DNA of 8,182 bases, taken from contig CAKZQX010000012.1 of assembly GCA_937141995.1 (NCBI GenBank), forward strand, positions 1-8,182, read 5' to 3'. The notes under the pieces were generated by a model. That model saw nothing but the letters and a program-made list of their open reading frames with translations, had not been told where the DNA came from and did no database searches. The position numbers and the translations under genes were made by a program. Positions 1-6,973 of the stretch are shown here, piece by piece (position 1 is the stretch's first letter; each line of letters opens with the position of its first letter). The DNA is from an uncultured Chloroflexaceae bacterium. GTDB taxonomy: Bacteria; Chloroflexota; Chloroflexia; Chloroflexales; Chloroflexaceae.

Positions 1-1
1 T

Positions 2-343
2 AAAGATAACCGCGTGCTGATTTACTGGCGTGGGCAACTGGTGACCACCCTGGCGCGCTTCCTGGGCATCGACACCGAGACCATCGCCGACCCCGCCGAG
101 CTTGAGCGCCAGGTACACACGCGGTTGGGGCAGCAGCGCACGCTGCTGGCCCTCGACAACGCCGAGACCCTGGCGCAGGCGGCGCAGGCGAACGACGCCG
201 AGGCGCAGCAGGTGGCAGAGTTCTTCCGCGAACACCTGCCCGCCACCGCCACGCTGCTGGCGACCTCCCGCGAGTTCCTGGGCTGGGGCGGCGAGGAGCA
301 CCTGCCGCTGGGCGGGCTGGATGATACCGTGCGCGTAGAGTGA
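2..343 (+). pseudogene. 3' remnant of an NB-ARC/STAND-type ATPase, cut off after the sensor region
   Basis: The frame is open to the left edge of the window, so the gene begins outside it. The visible part matches the middle of an NB-ARC-type nucleotide-binding domain. There is a Walker B segment, TLLALDNAETL, at about 145-177, with the acidic pair of the kinase-2 motif. A hydrophobic strand ending in the sensor-like ATLLATSREFLG follows, and then EEHLPLGGL. Family members continue from here into the GLPLA helix region, a winged helix and usually long TPR or WD40 sensor repeats. Here a TGA at 341-343 stops the frame four or five codons after that point. Neither of the other two forward frames resumes recognisable homology before 433. 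The P-loop would lie upstream of the window. I therefore read it as a truncated or decayed gene, though a very short intact protein cannot be excluded. It has a higher GC content than the operon that follows. Confidence 0.6.
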
Positions 344-418
344 TATCGGACGCCGCTTCCATCCGTGTCGGAAAGAACGGCGCGTTGCCGCCAGGAAGGG
401 TTAGATGAGCCTGACATC

Positions 419-425
419 GAGGAGA
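419..425 (+). promoter_or_regulatory. Shine-Dalgarno site of the WD40 kinase gene
   Basis: GAGGAGA lies 7 nt before the ATG at 433 and fixes that start. No convincing -35/-10 pair is visible in the 89-nt gap 344-432, so the promoter may lie further upstream or be of a non-standard type. Confidence 0.75.
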
Positions 426-432
426 ACAACGT

Positions 433-3400
433 ATGGAGTCCGAAACCTGCTATTTTTGTGGCAAGCCGTTAACCCCCGATGGTGAGCTGTGTAGTGACCG
501 ACGTTGCCGACGCAAACAGTTCCTGGGATTAGATCTGAACTACCGTATCCGGCGGATCATCGGTCAGGGTGGGTACGGCATTGTCTTCGAAGTACATGAT
601 TGCATCCTCAATGTACCGCGAGCTATCAAACAAATTTCAGTCGGCTCAAAAGCAACGCAGCAGCAGATTGAACATGAGGCGCGAATCCTGGCGAAGTATG
701 ATGAAACGCTCCGCTTCATCCCCAGGATTCGTGATATCTGGAATGAGGATACCGACACCTACCTGGTGATGGATTACATCCCCGGTGAAACGCTGAGGGA
801 GATCACGCAGCAGCGTGGCCCATGGTCTACACAACAGGTCGAACATTTCCTGCGTGTCCTGCTTGGCTACCTGGATCAGATAGATACACTCGGTATTGTT
901 CACCGCGACATCAAACCCGATAATATCAAACGAATGGGAGATCGTTATGTTCTGCTTGATTTTGGCATTGCGAAGTATGGTGAGGCGACCCGTACCGGTA
1001 TTCGGGGAGCCTACTCGCGCTACTTCGCGCCACCTGAGCAGCAACAGGGTCTCCCAACCGATGGACGCTCGGATCTGTTCAGTCTCGGCGCAACGGCCTA
1101 CTTCCTTTTGACCGGGGGCTATGGTCTTCAAGATAGCATGGATCGCTTGCGCATCGGTGCGCCACAGCCACTGCCCAGTCAGTTTGAGGGCGTCGCCGTA
1201 TCGCCCACGCTGGAGCGCGTCATTATGCAGATGCTTGAACTGGATCTGGATGATCGCCCCGGCAACGCGCAGGCAGCGCTCCGCATGCTGGACGAACCGG
1301 CTGACGTATGCCCGATGATTACCCCGAAGAATATTGCGCAGATGGCGGTCACCGCATCGCTGACCGGGTTGCTGCCAACACTTCAGCTTGATGCAGTGCC
1401 GGACAAACTGGCACTCGCTCCATATGGAACACATCTGGCTGTTGCGACCGCACATCAGATCGAATGTTGGAGCCTCACCGGGCACAATGCCCCTGCTCGG
1501 AAAACGATGTCACCAGGTCATACCGCAACGGTCAGAACGATGGCCTGGAGTCCCGATGGGCAGCGAGTGGCATCCGGTGCCGATGATACAACAGTACGTC
1601 TCTGGAGTGCTGATGGGGCAGCGTACGGCGTGCTGGAAGGACATAGCTCGGCTGTCCAGCACCTGGTATGGAGCCCTGATGGCCAATTCCTCGCGTCACG
1701 TGAAGCACAGCATACGATCCGAATCTGGAATCGTACCGGTGCATGGTGTTGCACGATCGCACCAGCAGGGGAAATCCAGACCATGTGGTGGCTTAACGCG
1801 GGGCCTGCACTCGTTTCCTTCAGTCGGGAAGGAAACCAGGCGCACGTCTGGAGCATTGATGGCGACCTCATGCAGACAACGACAGAAGTTGAACTATCTC
1901 CACATCTCACCTTAAGCGGCCTCGCTGATCTTGGCATGATAGCCGGAGATAACCAGACGATATTTTCCAGGCTGTATAGTGATGCACGCATCTTTTTTGG
2001 ATTACATCAGCATCAGTTTAACACCTATGAATTCCTTCACCCAGAGACCACCATGCCGTTCTGTGCTGTTCTTGGCGGCAGTAAGCAACTCAATTGTTTA
2101 GCCTGGAGCACCACGGGACAAATTCTGGCAGCCGCCTATGGTCGCGTGGTGAAGCTCTGGCGACCATCACAGCATCTCTCCATCATTGGTTGGAGTGCCG
2201 ATAGCACCAGTGTAGTATTCGCCATCGAAGCATCTCCCTGGAAACGCGGGGAAAGCACTGCATCATCCTACGCCGCATACTTTCTGGTCAGTGCCGCCGG
2301 CAAGCAGTTATGGGCATGGGAAGATCAGCGTTGGACAGTAAACCTCCATTGGCGACCTGATCACCAGGTTCTATTAGCCGATATTCGTGAGAAAAACGTC
2401 TATCTATGGTATACCGACGGAACCAGCCGGACGCTGTTAAAAGAGGAAGAGAGCGATGCGTGGTACGCCGACTGGAATGGAACTGGCACGCATCTGCTCA
2501 TTGAACATGACAGTACGTGGACATCTCTAAGGAATAGTGATGGCATATGGCTCGCCAATATCAAGAATCCAGGAGGATGTCCCCTGCGGTGTAGTGCCGA
2601 TGGCCAGGTGCTGGTCATGCAATGGCGTCATGGCGATGATCGGGAGGATCAATTTCCTGATGGATCGCTCACCTTGCTCCATCGAAATGGAACAACGATC
2701 CGCCACCTGGACGGCAAGACAACGGCACATGCTGGAGAAAATTGCCGGGCTGTTGCCTGGCATCCCACCAGCAGCATCCTGGCCGTAGGGCTGGAGACGG
2801 GTGTCGTGCAACTCTGGGAGGGCAATGGTGGTCTCGTCAACGAACTGGCAGGTCAGCCCAGTCCTATTTATGACGTGTGCTGGAGTCCGGACGGAGGCAT
2901 GTTGGCCGTCATCACCGAGGCCGGCACAACCCATATCTGGCGGATTGCGCCAGGACACTATCAGCACCACCCGCATCAGATCGTCGTCGGCAGAACGGAA
3001 GAGGTTAGCTGGAGTCCCCGCTGGCGATTCTTCACGGCGTGTGCTGCTGATGGCAGGGTACAACTATGGCGCAATGACGGCGAATGTGTCACACACCTTG
3101 ATGTTCGACGTGCGCAGATTCGCCTGTCCGATCCCTGGTTTGAGCGGCACCGTCTCGCTGTTGAATGGAGTCCCACGGAGCGGATGATGGCTATCGTGCT
3201 GCATGATGGCACTGTTCAGGTGCGAACGAGTGATGGAATGCTCCGTACCGTCATATCTGAGGAAGGCAGCGCGATCCAGCGCGTAGGTTGGAGTCCCCAT
3301 GGACGGGTGTTGAGTATGGAACGGGCGGATGGTACCGTTTTCCTCTGGGATACAGCGGGTACCAAACTTCGTTCGCTCGATGGCTGGCCGCACTGGAGTC

Positions 3401-3465
3401 CGGATAGTCGCACCATTGCCCTGACCGCACGCGGAACCGTCCAGTTACTACGTATCAACGAATAG
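433..3465 (+). CDS. Serine/threonine protein kinase with N-terminal zinc-knuckle-like motif and C-terminal WD40 propellers
   Basis: A 1010-aa Hanks-type kinase. Residues 6-25 carry C-x2-C-x10-C-x4-C, a likely metal-binding knuckle. The kinase domain spans about 37-287. It has the glycine loop GQGGYG (44-49), the ATP-binding lysine K66, an aC-helix glutamate (E80 or E82), the catalytic loop HRDIKPDN (157-164), DFG (176-178) and the APE-like APPE (199-202). All catalytic residues are present, so it should be active. No transmembrane segment separates the kinase from the rest, so a cytoplasmic protein is expected. From about 335 to the end there are some 15 WD40-type units marked by WSPDG-like turns, with the key aromatic at W372, W413, W453, W558, W587, W640, W681, W776, W817, W860, W912, W953 and W988, plus two degenerate units near 498 and 720. 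This is enough for two seven-bladed propellers, which typically bind protein partners. The gene is followed immediately by the NERD-pseudokinase gene, its likely partner. The substrate is unknown. Confidence 0.93.
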   Translation: MESETCYFCGKPLTPDGELCSDRRCRRKQFLGLDLNYRIRRIIGQGGYGIVFEVHDCILNVPRAIKQISVGSKATQQQIEHEARILAKYDETLRFIPRIRDIWNEDTDTYLVMDYIPGETLREITQQRGPWSTQQVEHFLRVLLGYLDQIDTLGIVHRDIKPDNIKRMGDRYVLLDFGIAKYGEATRTGIRGAYSRYFAPPEQQQGLPTDGRSDLFSLGATAYFLLTGGYGLQDSMDRLRIGAPQPLPSQFEGVAVSPTLERVIMQMLELDLDDRPGNAQAALRMLDEPADVCPMITPKNIAQMAVTASLTGLLPTLQLDAVPDKLALAPYGTHLAVATAHQIECWSLTGHNAPARKTMSPGHTATVRTMAWSPDGQRVASGADDTTVRLWSADGAAYGVLEGHSSAVQHLVWSPDGQFLASREAQHTIRIWNRTGAWCCTIAPAGEIQTMWWLNAGPALVSFSREGNQAHVWSIDGDLMQTTTEVELSPHLTLSGLADLGMIAGDNQTIFSRLYSDARIFFGLHQHQFNTYEFLHPETTMPFCAVLGGSKQLNCLAWSTTGQILAAAYGRVVKLWRPSQHLSIIGWSADSTSVVFAIEASPWKRGESTASSYAAYFLVSAAGKQLWAWEDQRWTVNLHWRPDHQVLLADIREKNVYLWYTDGTSRTLLKEEESDAWYADWNGTGTHLLIEHDSTWTSLRNSDGIWLANIKNPGGCPLRCSADGQVLVMQWRHGDDREDQFPDGSLTLLHRNGTTIRHLDGKTTAHAGENCRAVAWHPTSSILAVGLETGVVQLWEGNGGLVNELAGQPSPIYDVCWSPDGGMLAVITEAGTTHIWRIAPGHYQHHPHQIVVGRTEEVSWSPRWRFFTACAADGRVQLWRNDGECVTHLDVRRAQIRLSDPWFERHRLAVEWSPTERMMAIVLHDGTVQVRTSDGMLRTVISEEGSAIQRVGWSPHGRVLSMERADGTVFLWDTAGTKLRSLDGWPHWSPDSRTIALTARGTVQLLRINE

Positions 3466-3468
3466 GAG
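3464..3468 (+). promoter_or_regulatory. Shine-Dalgarno site overlapping the upstream stop codon
   Basis: AGGAG overlaps the TAG stop (3463-3465) of the kinase gene and sits 6 nt before the ATG at 3475. This arrangement fixes the start and points to translational coupling, so the two proteins are probably made together. Confidence 0.8.
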
Positions 3469-3474
3469 AAGCAT

Positions 3475-4815
3475 ATGCCCCTCACGCATACATCCTGCGC
3501 CCCAGGCGCACATATCGGGGAACAACTGGCCCGTGACTTCTTGATGCACGAACTGGCGACCAGCCGGGGCTTTCTGCTCACCAACTACCATCACCCGGAC
3601 GGCAACGGCACGCAGGAAATCGATCTGCTGTTGATCAACGAGCGTGGTGTCTGGGTGATTGAAGTGAAGCACTGGTTTGGTCGCATTGATGCCGATGCGG
3701 TCTACTGGCTGCACGCCGGGCAACGCCAGCACAGTCCGGTGATTAGCATCGAGGGCAAGGCCCGCACTATTGCCACGGCCATGCAAAGCGCCGGCTTCAC
3801 GAATGTCAGTGTGGTTGGGCTGGTGGTCCTCACCCGTCACCAAGGACGGTTCGGCAGCTATCCACCCGACGAACACTATCGCAAGGTCTTTCGCCTGACC
3901 CGACCCCTGATTGATGCCGTCACCGGGACCGAGTATCGCTACCGGCCCCACAACGCCACCCTGACCCCGACCATGATGCAGCAAATTGCCGACACCCTGG
4001 TGCAGCGCACGGTGGATCCGGAACGCCGCATCATCGGCAGTTATCGCCTGCTGCGCGAACTGGAGCCAGGTGCGGGATTTCGTGCCTATGAAGCTCAACA
4101 TGTGCGGTTTCCCAACATGCGGTCCCGGGTGAAACGCTATCAAGTCACGGGCTATACCACCAGGGCAGAACTCGATGCTGCCGTGCGCCGCTTTGAGCAA
4201 GATATGCACGCCCTGCTCCAGCTTGATAGCCCCACCATTGTGCGCGCAATCGACTTTCTCTCCGACGCGGACAGTGACGACATCTATTGGATGTTGACCG
4301 AGTGGATTGAGGGGCAGTCCCTCCGCGACCGGCTCGACAACCCTGCACCACTCACAGCGGACGAACAGATCCACATCCTGCGGGCATTGACCACCGGGCT
4401 GGCATTGTGCCATGCGAAGGGCATGCTGCATCGCAACGTCGCACCGGCCGGCATCTATCTCGCCGATGATGGCACGATCAAGCTGGGCGACTTCGACTTC
4501 GCACGGGTGCCAGGTGTGGGCAAAACCATCTCGGTCACGGGGCAACCGCTGACGACCAGTAAGTACACCGCACCGGAGCTGCGCGACAGCTTCCGCCCGG
4601 CGGATCCGCGCGCCGATCTCTACTCGCTGGGAGCCATCTGGTATGACATGGTGCTGCGGCGACCGGCCGAGGAGCCTGTGATCCTGGCAAAGATTGAGGA
4701 AGCCGATCTTCCGGGAGATGTGCAGGAGGTGATGCGTGATCTGCTGTCCCCCCAACCCCACAAACGACCGGCTAGCGTCGCCGAAGTGGGGGAATGGCTT
4801 GCGTTGTTGGGGTAA
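3475..4815 (+). CDS. NERD (nuclease-related) domain fused to a Ser/Thr pseudokinase
   Basis: A 446-aa protein. Residues ~12-175 are a NERD domain. They contain GEQ (15-17) in the first helix and the nuclease-like core EIDLLLI...VIEVKHWFG, with D50, E63 and K65 in the D-ExK pattern of the restriction-endonuclease-like fold. The putative catalytic residues are thus kept. Residues ~186-446 are a protein-kinase fold: a poor glycine loop (PGAGF, 198-202), the likely ATP lysine K220, and the helix-F region DPRADLYSLGAIWYD. However, the catalytic loop reads HRNVAPAG (319-326) where active kinases have HRDxKPxN, so the catalytic Asp, the Lys and the metal-binding Asn are all replaced. DFG has become DFD (339-341). 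An APE motif remains at 366-368. Phosphotransfer is therefore unlikely, while nucleotide binding remains possible. No signal peptide or membrane segment is visible. The gene lies 9 nt after the WD40 kinase, suggesting that the active kinase regulates or docks this protein. NERD plus kinase architecture is known from PglW of Pgl/BREX systems. Whether DNA is the target here is inference. Confidence 0.88.
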   Translation: MPLTHTSCAPGAHIGEQLARDFLMHELATSRGFLLTNYHHPDGNGTQEIDLLLINERGVWVIEVKHWFGRIDADAVYWLHAGQRQHSPVISIEGKARTIATAMQSAGFTNVSVVGLVVLTRHQGRFGSYPPDEHYRKVFRLTRPLIDAVTGTEYRYRPHNATLTPTMMQQIADTLVQRTVDPERRIIGSYRLLRELEPGAGFRAYEAQHVRFPNMRSRVKRYQVTGYTTRAELDAAVRRFEQDMHALLQLDSPTIVRAIDFLSDADSDDIYWMLTEWIEGQSLRDRLDNPAPLTADEQIHILRALTTGLALCHAKGMLHRNVAPAGIYLADDGTIKLGDFDFARVPGVGKTISVTGQPLTTSKYTAPELRDSFRPADPRADLYSLGAIWYDMVLRRPAEEPVILAKIEEADLPGDVQEVMRDLLSPQPHKRPASVAEVGEWLALLG

Positions 4816-4893
4816 GACCGAGCGCGTTGTTGCCTCCGGCCAGACCGGATGTACCAACGGATCTTCGTCCTGACACGGAACAAAGAGGTATCT

Positions 4894-5007
4894 ATGGGTT
4901 CCCCGAAAGGAATGCACGCTCAGGGGTTTTCCCTGGTCAGTGGCGACCAGGTCCATGTCTCTAGCTCGCCACAGCAGATCTTCTCAGCAACCAGTGCATT
5001 GTCTTGA
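4894..5007 (+). CDS. Doubtful small ORF of 37 aa
   Basis: An ATG at 4894 follows a purine-rich AAAGAGG (4882-4888) at acceptable spacing, and the frame ends in TGA at 5005-5007. The product would begin MGSPKGMHAQGFSLVSGDQV and is rich in Ser and Gln, with no recognised family. Its middle is made of the two arms of the 4932-4951 hairpin, which argues that the sequence may be structured RNA rather than coding. Supported only by the ribosome-binding-like site. Confidence 0.18.
   Translation: MGSPKGMHAQGFSLVSGDQVHVSSSPQQIFSATSALS
4932..4951. repeat. 7-bp perfect inverted repeat, possible hairpin
   Basis: CCTGGTC (4932-4938) pairs with GACCAGG (4945-4951) across a 6-nt loop. There is no T-run after it, so it does not look like an intrinsic terminator. 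It lies about 120 nt after the stop of the NERD-pseudokinase gene and could be an mRNA 3'-end or processing structure, or chance. Confidence 0.35.
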
Positions 5008-5074
5008 CCTGTCAGCGTATCCGATCCCACTTCAGGTATCGTGTCGGATGTGGTACTACATTGGTATTTTTTAA

Positions 5075-5083
5075 TGCTACACT
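5075..5083 (+). promoter_or_regulatory. Possible extended -10 promoter for the TPR gene
   Basis: TGCTACACT fits the extended -10 pattern TGnTAnnnT in an AT-rich patch, about 47 nt before the ATG at 5130. No good -35 box exists at 16-18 nt spacing, which an extended -10 can tolerate. A change of composition and a 314-nt gap from the previous gene make a separate promoter here reasonable. Confidence 0.3.
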
Positions 5084-5129
5084 TCGATCATAACAGGAAG
5101 TGATCATTACAGCCAGGAGTCACAAGATT

Positions 5130-5510
5130 ATGGCAACCACCAATGAGCTTATCGAGCAGGGAATTATGGCTATCAAGAGCGGAAATAAAGTCGCAGCACG
5201 CGAACTTCTCTTTCATGCACTTCAACTCAACAAGCATAATGAAAAAACATGGCTGTGGTTGTCAGGTGCAGTGGATAGTGACGCCGAAAGAAAGTATTGT
5301 ATTGAAAAAGTCTTGGAGTTAAATCCTCAAAATTTAGCTGCACAACGGGGGATTTCAAACTTAGCCCATATATCTGCGCTCCCTCCTACTGATACTACTA
5401 CACCAGCAATAGACGAAGTGAGTGTCATCCAAAAACCCAAGAAAGTAACTAAATTACCCTTTTCTCAACGCATTCAAAAGATTGCAGTTAGCCCGAATAA
5501 CCTTTTCTAG
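5130..5510 (+). CDS. Short TPR-like helical-repeat protein
   Basis: A 126-aa protein. I chose the ATG at 5130 because AGGAG (5114-5118) lies 11 nt upstream. A GTG at 5100 would add 10 residues but has no good site. Residues ~4-73 form two or three TPR-like helical hairpins with the pattern ARELLFHALQLNKHNEKTWL...WLSG, followed by a charged C-x2-x-VLELNP repeat. This pattern is very common in Chloroflexota proteins, where the TPR segment is usually followed by a linker and a further domain or membrane anchor. Here only a polar, Pro/Thr-rich linker (~79-100) and a basic tail (KPKKVTKLPFSQRIQKI) remain before the stop, so the protein may be a shortened version. No membrane segment or signal peptide is seen. 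A protein-protein interaction role is likely and the partner unknown. It is clearly AT-richer than its neighbours on both sides, consistent with separate origin. Confidence 0.75.
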   Translation: MATTNELIEQGIMAIKSGNKVAARELLFHALQLNKHNEKTWLWLSGAVDSDAERKYCIEKVLELNPQNLAAQRGISNLAHISALPPTDTTTPAIDEVSVIQKPKKVTKLPFSQRIQKIAVSPNNLF

Positions 5511-5809
5511 CAGTGAGTCGTCCAATGCCTACTACCAATGTGACACCATTTAACCGCGCTTCGTCCCTATGCGTTACTCCTGATGTGGCGGGTGTCTCAC
5601 ATGGTGTCCTGATCTTCCATGTTCAACAATGGTAAATGTGCATATGAAACACCCATGTACGGCAGGTACCCACTCACACTTCTATTCCAACTACCCAGAG
5701 ATGAGGAGCAACTGGTATCAACAGGTAAAGCACAGAAGAAACCGTATGCGTTGCATGCTTGATGTTCCATTGGCCATGCTGAATTGGATGCCCCCAGAAA
5801 GGACGGACC
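5511..5809 (+). other. Gene-poor spacer with a distant 8-bp inverted repeat
   Basis: No gene is recognised in these 299 nt. GACACCAT (5542-5549) and ATGGTGTC (5601-5608) form a perfect 8-bp inverted repeat 51 nt apart, which could be a binding-site pair or chance. No T-rich terminator and no strong sigma-70 promoter were found. A promoter for the Nudix-macro gene should lie here but I cannot place it. Confidence 0.4.
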
Positions 5810-6952
5810 ATGCCCCACACACGCCCATCGACACACGCCGCACGTTCGCCACGCCACCAGCGCGCAACGGTCCTGGTTGAGGTCGCCGGCGACGGAACGC
5901 AGGGATTGCTGGTTTGCGCTGATACGGACGGCTTCTGGTGGTTGCCCGGTGGGAGATGGGATCCCACTGCTCCTGCGCCGCGCGAGCCGCTCCTGGCGAC
6001 GGCCGTGCGTGCGCTGTCTACCACCACGGGGATGACGGCGTACGGCGGGGTCTTCTTCATGGAACACCGGGGGAACCACCATGTGCATCATGTCTTTGTG
6101 CTCCAGGCCACCGGGACACCGACCATGACCAATGACCGGGAAATCCCGGCGCTGGGTCTCTGTCTCCCCGATCGGCGCATTATTCCGCTTGCCGCTGCCG
6201 CTTCTGTCAATCCCGCCCGTATCCGGCTCACCTCCAGTTGCCGGCATATCATCAGCACCTACGACCAGCACAAAGCCGAACAGCCGGAGCGGTTGGTGCT
6301 GCCGACCTTTGCCCTGCCCGACGCCCCCATCCCCCGTGGCGCTGCCGACCAACCGCCCGACGCCCCCAGTCAGCCGTCACGCACCAGCGGCAACCACGCA
6401 GTTCAGGTTCGCATTGGCACGGCACTCCTGGAACTCTGTGACGGGGACATTGTGCGCCAGGATCTCGATGCCGTGGTCAATGCCGCCAATGAAGGGCTGC
6501 ATACTGGTAGCGGGGTCTGCGGCGCGATCCATCGGGCGGCCGGGGCACGGGAGCTCGCAGCAGCCTGCCGGCAGATTGGTGGCTGCCCGGTCGGTGAGGC
6601 CCGCCTGACCCCCGGCTTCAAACTGCGGGCACGTTTCATTCTTCATGCCGTCGGGCCGCGCTACACCAACCAGCACCCTACGGCGTCCGCGCGCCTCCTG
6701 GCCAGTGCCTACACATCCAGCCTGCGCCTGGCGCGGACGCACGGCATCCGCAGTATTGCCTTCCCCAGCCTGAGTACCGGCGTCTTTGGCTACCCCATCG
6801 CGGACGCCGCACCTATCGCCCTGCGCACGGTCATGGACTACATGCAGCGCCACCCGGAGATTCGCCATGTCCGCTTTGTCCTGCGTCACGCGAGCTTCGC
6901 GGCGTACCAGCACGCGCTGCAGCATCTCGATGTGCCGGGGAATATCCAATGA
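5810..6952 (+). CDS. Degenerate Nudix domain fused to a macro domain
   Basis: A 380-aa protein starting at the ATG at 5810, with AAAGGA (5798-5803) 6 nt upstream. Residues ~18-105 resemble a Nudix fold: a first strand ATVLVEV, then GFWWLPGG (41-48) and the helix region ending RALSTTTGM (67-75). In the Nudix box GX5EX7REUXEEXGU the Arg and the second Gly remain, but all metal-binding Glu positions are replaced (A54 or shifted, A68, T71, T72) and the loop is about five residues longer. Hydrolysis is therefore unlikely. Residues ~105-200 include a Pro-rich linker with an in-frame duplication. Residues ~203-372 are a macro domain: GDIVRQDLDAVVNAAN (212-227), GSGVCGAIHRAAG (233-245), HAVGP and the phosphate loop SLSTGVFGYP (320-329). 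The usual GGGVDGAIH is changed, with Cys237 in place of the Asp that supports catalysis in MacroD-type hydrolases. The protein probably binds ADP-ribose-like ligands. It heads a compact three-gene cluster with two small ORFs 34 and 17 nt apart. Confidence 0.87.
   Translation: MPHTRPSTHAARSPRHQRATVLVEVAGDGTQGLLVCADTDGFWWLPGGRWDPTAPAPREPLLATAVRALSTTTGMTAYGGVFFMEHRGNHHVHHVFVLQATGTPTMTNDREIPALGLCLPDRRIIPLAAAASVNPARIRLTSSCRHIISTYDQHKAEQPERLVLPTFALPDAPIPRGAADQPPDAPSQPSRTSGNHAVQVRIGTALLELCDGDIVRQDLDAVVNAANEGLHTGSGVCGAIHRAAGARELAAACRQIGGCPVGEARLTPGFKLRARFILHAVGPRYTNQHPTASARLLASAYTSSLRLARTHGIRSIAFPSLSTGVFGYPIADAAPIALRTVMDYMQRHPEIRHVRFVLRHASFAAYQHALQHLDVPGNIQ
6316..6368 (+). repeat. In-frame 14-bp direct repeat in the Nudix-macro linker
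   Basis: GCCCGACGCCCCCA occurs at 6316-6329 and 6355-6368, exactly 39 bp (13 codons) apart, so both copies encode PDAP in the same frame. It lies in the flexible linker between the two domains and looks like a small slippage or recombination duplication with no frame damage. Confidence 0.6.
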
Positions 6953-6973
6953 TGGCTTTCGGGACGACATGGG

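Larger units (their letters stand above)
4816..5129 (+). other. Gene-poor spacer between the kinase operon and the TPR gene
   Basis: This 314-nt stretch has no recognisable gene. It contains a weak 5-bp hairpin (4835-4849) without a T-tract, a doubtful 37-codon ORF (4894-5007) with a perfect 7-bp hairpin inside it, and a possible extended -10 promoter close to the next gene. Base composition falls from GC-rich to AT-rich along it. No clear intrinsic terminator for the operon was found. Confidence 0.5.

Noticed and set aside
646..1485. Minus-strand open frame opposite the kinase domain
   Set aside because: The + strand carries every kinase motif here. The minus reading shows no recognisable domain and no ribosome binding site.
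1546..3399. WD40 region considered as a recently expanded tandem DNA repeat
   Set aside because: The units share the WSPDG-type protein pattern but differ widely in sequence and spacing, so this is an old protein repeat, not a recent DNA duplication.
4835..4849. TCCGG-CCAGA-CCGGA hairpin after the operon as an intrinsic terminator
   Set aside because: The stem is only 5 bp and no T-tract follows it.
3448..4956. Long open frame of about 500 codons on the minus strand opposite the NERD-pseudokinase gene
   Set aside because: It is the shadow of a GC-rich coding strand. The + frame has clear NERD and kinase motifs and a coupled ribosome binding site, while the minus reading is His/Gly-rich with no family resemblance.
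5597..6352. Minus-strand open frame over the spacer and the Nudix part
   Set aside because: It overlaps the well-supported Nudix-macro gene, shows no recognisable domain, and its low-complexity Gly/Arg-rich reading is typical of an antisense shadow.
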